DNA of 7,176 nt from an uncultured Bacilli bacterium (lineage in GTDB: Bacteria; Bacillota_I; Bacilli_A; RF39; UBA660), in contig CALVVW010000059.1 in NCBI GenBank assembly GCA_944364005.1, forward strand, positions 1 to 7,176, in the 5' to 3' direction. This document shows positions 5,866 to 7,176 of this stretch, one piece after another. The first letter of the stretch is position 1. Every line of letters starts with the position of its first letter. The notes below the pieces were generated by a model. It ran no database searches, had not been told where the DNA came from, and saw only the letters and a list, made by a program, of their open reading frames with translations. The position numbers and the translations under genes were made by a program.

Positions 5866-6396
5866 ATGAAAGTAAAACATACATTAAAACCAATTTATGA
5901 CGAATCATCCAAAGTATTAATATTAGGAAGTCTTCCTTCTGTAAAATCAAGAGAAATAGGATTTTATTATGGACATCCTAAAAATAGATTCTGGTCCACA
6001 CTAGAAAAAGTATTTGAAGAAAAAATTGGTAACTCCAAAGAAGAAAAAATCAACTTTCTAAAAAAACATCATATTGCCTTATTTGATGTAGTAAAAGAAT
6101 GTGATATATCACAATCAAGTGATGCATCGATTAAAAATATAATACCAAACAATTTAAAACCAATATTAAAAAATTCAAATATTAAAACTATCTTTACAAC
6201 AGGAACCAAAGCACACGAATTATATAAAAAGTATATCTATCCAAAAAGAACAAAAAAATTAAGTAAACTTAATTCGCCTTGGTCGTCACCTTCCAAGTTT
6301 CCTGCTTCACAGACTAGGTATCCCTACTTCTCCACAGGCTTAACATCCGATAGTCGCTACCGTAGTTTTCTTTTGTTTCTTTCTTTTCTATTTTAA
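5866..6396 (+). CDS. DNA-deoxyinosine (hypoxanthine) glycosylase, family 6, C-terminus replaced by IS sequence
   Basis: The first ~132 residues match the hypoxanthine-DNA glycosylase family (uracil-DNA glycosylase superfamily, family 6), which removes deaminated adenine from DNA. Motifs: VLILGSLPSVKSRE (17-30), GFYYGHPKNRFW (32-43, where N40 corresponds to the Asn considered catalytic in the family), ALFDVVKECDISQSSDASIKNI (71-92) and IFTTGTKAHELYKKYIYPK (109-127). The family then carries a closing LPSTSPAN-type motif that completes the active site; it is absent. After about base 6262 the frame enters the right end of an IS605-type element. It reads 43-44 unrelated residues (LNSPWSSPSKFPASQ and so on) antisense to the tnpB 3' region and stops at 6394-6396. 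The product is probably inactive or unstable. The start has a good ribosome site (AGGTGATAACATG). The missing end of the gene should lie beyond the other end of the element, outside this window. Confidence 0.85.
   Translation: MKVKHTLKPIYDESSKVLILGSLPSVKSREIGFYYGHPKNRFWSTLEKVFEEKIGNSKEEKINFLKKHHIALFDVVKECDISQSSDASIKNIIPNNLKPILKNSNIKTIFTTGTKAHELYKKYIYPKRTKKLSKLNSPWSSPSKFPASQTRYPYFSTGLTSDSRYRSFLLFLSFLF
6257..6274. repeat. 8-bp inverted repeat at the IS/glycosylase junction
   Basis: AATTAAGT (6257-6264) and ACTTAATT (6267-6274) are perfect reverse complements separated by AA. On the tnpB strand the centre reads AAGTTTAC, similar to the GTTTAC/GTTCAC ends I associate with right ends of IS605-type elements. 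The junction with glycosylase sequence most likely lies at 6262/6263; this boundary is inference. Confidence 0.5.
6263..6390 (-). ncRNA. Probable omega-RNA scaffold/right end of the tnpB element
   Basis: Downstream of the tnpB stop, the tnpB strand holds a run of hairpins in an unusually G-rich stretch for this genome: CGGTAG-CGA-CTATCG (6362-6348, one G-U pair), TAGG-GATA-CCTA (6326-6315) inside a CCTG/CAGG closing pair (6338-6335 with 6304-6301), and CTTGG/CCAAG (6297-6278, 10-base loop). In IS200/IS605 elements this position encodes the omega RNA that TnpB uses, ending at the element's right end, with the guide taken from flanking DNA. The true 5' limit probably extends into the tnpB coding end and cannot be set here. 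The guide would be approximately 6262 down to 6243. Confidence 0.6.
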
Positions 6397-7176
6397 TTCC
6401 ATCATATATTTCTTTAATCCTTCAAACATAATATTATAACTAGCATTATAATCTCTATCATGATAACTTCCACATTCTGGACATATCCAACTTCTAACAC
6501 TTAAGTCTTTTACTTTCTCATTCTTATATCCGCATCTGCTACACTCCTGACTGCTTGGATAATAACTATCTATTTTGATATATTTCTTTCCATATATCTT
6601 AGCTTTATATTCTAAGACTCTACAAAGCTCTCCTAGACTTACATTTGTTAGTTGTTTAGATAATCGTCTCTCTTCTATCATATCCTTTAATTTTAGACTT
6701 TCTGTTACTATGATATCATTTTCTATTACCAGTTTTTTAGTTATTTGATGGATGAAATATCTTCTTGCATTCTTTAGTTTTTGATGTAGTACTGCTAGTT
6801 TCTTTTTGGTTTTATTATAATTATTGCTTCCTTTTACTCTTCTTGACAATTCTCTAGCACATCTTTTTATCCTTTTTTCATACTTTTCTATTAGTCTCGG
6901 ATTTCCTATTTTTTCATTATCACTTGTAATTACAATATCCTTAATACCTAGATCAATTCCTATTATTTTTCTAGGTTTTAATTTTGTATATACATCATCC
7001 TCTTCTACTAAAACACTAACATAATATTTTAAAGTAGAAGCTTGTTCTATAGTAGCGTTGATAACTCTTCCTGGTAAATATTCTAAATCTCGATATCCCT
7101 TTATACTTACTTCTTTTAACTTAGGAAGTTTTATTATGTGTCTTTTTAAATCTACTTCTATACTTTGATAGGTTTT
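6388..7176 (-). CDS. tnpB: RNA-guided endonuclease TnpB (IS200/IS605 family), N-terminus outside window
   Basis: The frame is open from 7176 to a TAG at 6390-6388, giving 262 residues; TnpB proteins are usually 350-400, so roughly the first third is missing. A TTG at 6849 is an internal leucine, not the start. The RuvC domain is complete: RuvC-I GIDLGIKD (Asp at 6954-6952), RuvC-II IIVTESLKLKDM (Glu at 6702-6700) and RuvC-III HDRDYNAS (Asp at 6453-6451). The zinc ribbon is CSRCG ... CPECG (about 6543-6472) between RuvC-II and RuvC-III. A lysine-rich helical region (RRVKGSNNYNKTKKKLAVLHQKLKNARR) precedes RuvC-II, as in the family. TnpB, guided by an RNA from the element's right end, cuts DNA at the matching empty site next to a short target-adjacent motif, which favours retention of the element. 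No frameshift or stop is present, so this copy looks intact as far as it can be seen. Confidence 0.93.
   Translation of the reverse strand, partial: KTYQSIEVDLKRHIIKLPKLKEVSIKGYRDLEYLPGRVINATIEQASTLKYYVSVLVEEDDVYTKLKPRKIIGIDLGIKDIVITSDNEKIGNPRLIEKYEKRIKRCARELSRRVKGSNNYNKTKKKLAVLHQKLKNARRYFIHQITKKLVIENDIIVTESLKLKDMIEERRLSKQLTNVSLGELCRVLEYKAKIYGKKYIKIDSYYPSSQECSRCGYKNEKVKDLSVRSWICPECGSYHDRDYNASYNIMFEGLKKYMMELK

Larger units (their letters stand above)
6263..7176 (-). mobile_element. IS200/IS605-type element (tnpB-containing), left end outside window
   Basis: The deoxyinosine glycosylase reading frame loses family similarity near base 6262. The following sequence is a structured right end and then a tnpB gene on the opposite strand, which together define an inserted element. 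No tnpA (Y1 transposase) is visible within the window; it could lie beyond 7176, or this could be a tnpB-only copy moved by a transposase elsewhere. No target duplication is expected for this family. Confidence 0.75.

Noticed and set aside
5841..5869. Minus-strand promoter for the DUF3298 gene (TATAAC at 5846-5841)
   Set aside because: The -10 is plausible but no acceptable -35 is seen at 16-18 bases, and AT-rich sequence gives such matches easily.
6388..6849. TnpB as a short 153-residue truncated gene starting at 6849
   Set aside because: The codon at 6849 is TTG within a frame that stays open to the window edge and includes the RuvC-I motif upstream.
6824..7024. Plus-strand hydrophobic frame opposite tnpB
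   Set aside because: It is the antisense of the TnpB RuvC-I region, which is clearly coding on the minus strand.
1..7176. CRISPR arrays, tRNA or rRNA genes
   Set aside because: I saw no regularly spaced direct repeats, and no tRNA cloverleaf or rRNA segments on either strand.

Overview
AT-rich bacterial DNA (low GC by eye, not computed). Shine-Dalgarno sites of the GGAGG/AGGTGA type, some GTG/TTG starts, a YfmF/YfmH (YmfF/YmfH) M16 pair and an IS605-type tnpB point to an AT-rich Bacillota, probably an uncultured gut Bacilli or Clostridia relative; the exact lineage cannot be read from this window. All tryptophans in the genes read here are TGG and one gene ends on TGA, so the standard bacterial code applies rather than the mycoplasma code.

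Left part (1-2678, minus strand). A one-way gene train, read from 2678 down: an ASCH-domain protein (2678-2283); a decayed zf-TFIIB zinc-finger gene (2245-2013); a 14-codon ORF (1977-1933); two overlapping genes that both look like helix-hairpin-helix (HhH-GPD) DNA glycosylase/AP-lyase relatives (1926-1150, no Fe-S cluster; 1156-389, with a C-terminal four-cysteine motif); and the first 101 residues of a probable Fic-family protein (305-1, cut by the window edge). A minus-strand -10 box lies just upstream of the ASCH gene. This cluster, rich in modified-nucleic-acid recognition and base-excision folds, is the best candidate for an undescribed system. The tandem of two different HhH-GPD proteins is its core.

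Middle part (2741-5231, plus strand). The overlapping YfmF-YfmH pair: a protease-dead M16 subunit, then the HxxEH-bearing subunit. It ends in a perfect 12-bp inverted-repeat terminator that also serves the convergent gene. That gene (5780-5250, minus) encodes a DUF3298/RsiV-type protein without a signal peptide.

Right part (5866-7176). A family-6 DNA-deoxyinosine (hypoxanthine) glycosylase gene on the plus strand has lost its C-terminus to insertion of an IS200/IS605-type element. The element's tnpB lies on the minus strand and runs off the window with all three RuvC catalytic residues and the zinc ribbon present. Between the tnpB stop and the junction lies a structured segment that looks like the right end and omega-RNA scaffold. 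If so, the guide would be glycosylase gene sequence. The window therefore holds three base-excision genes, one of them broken by a mobile element.
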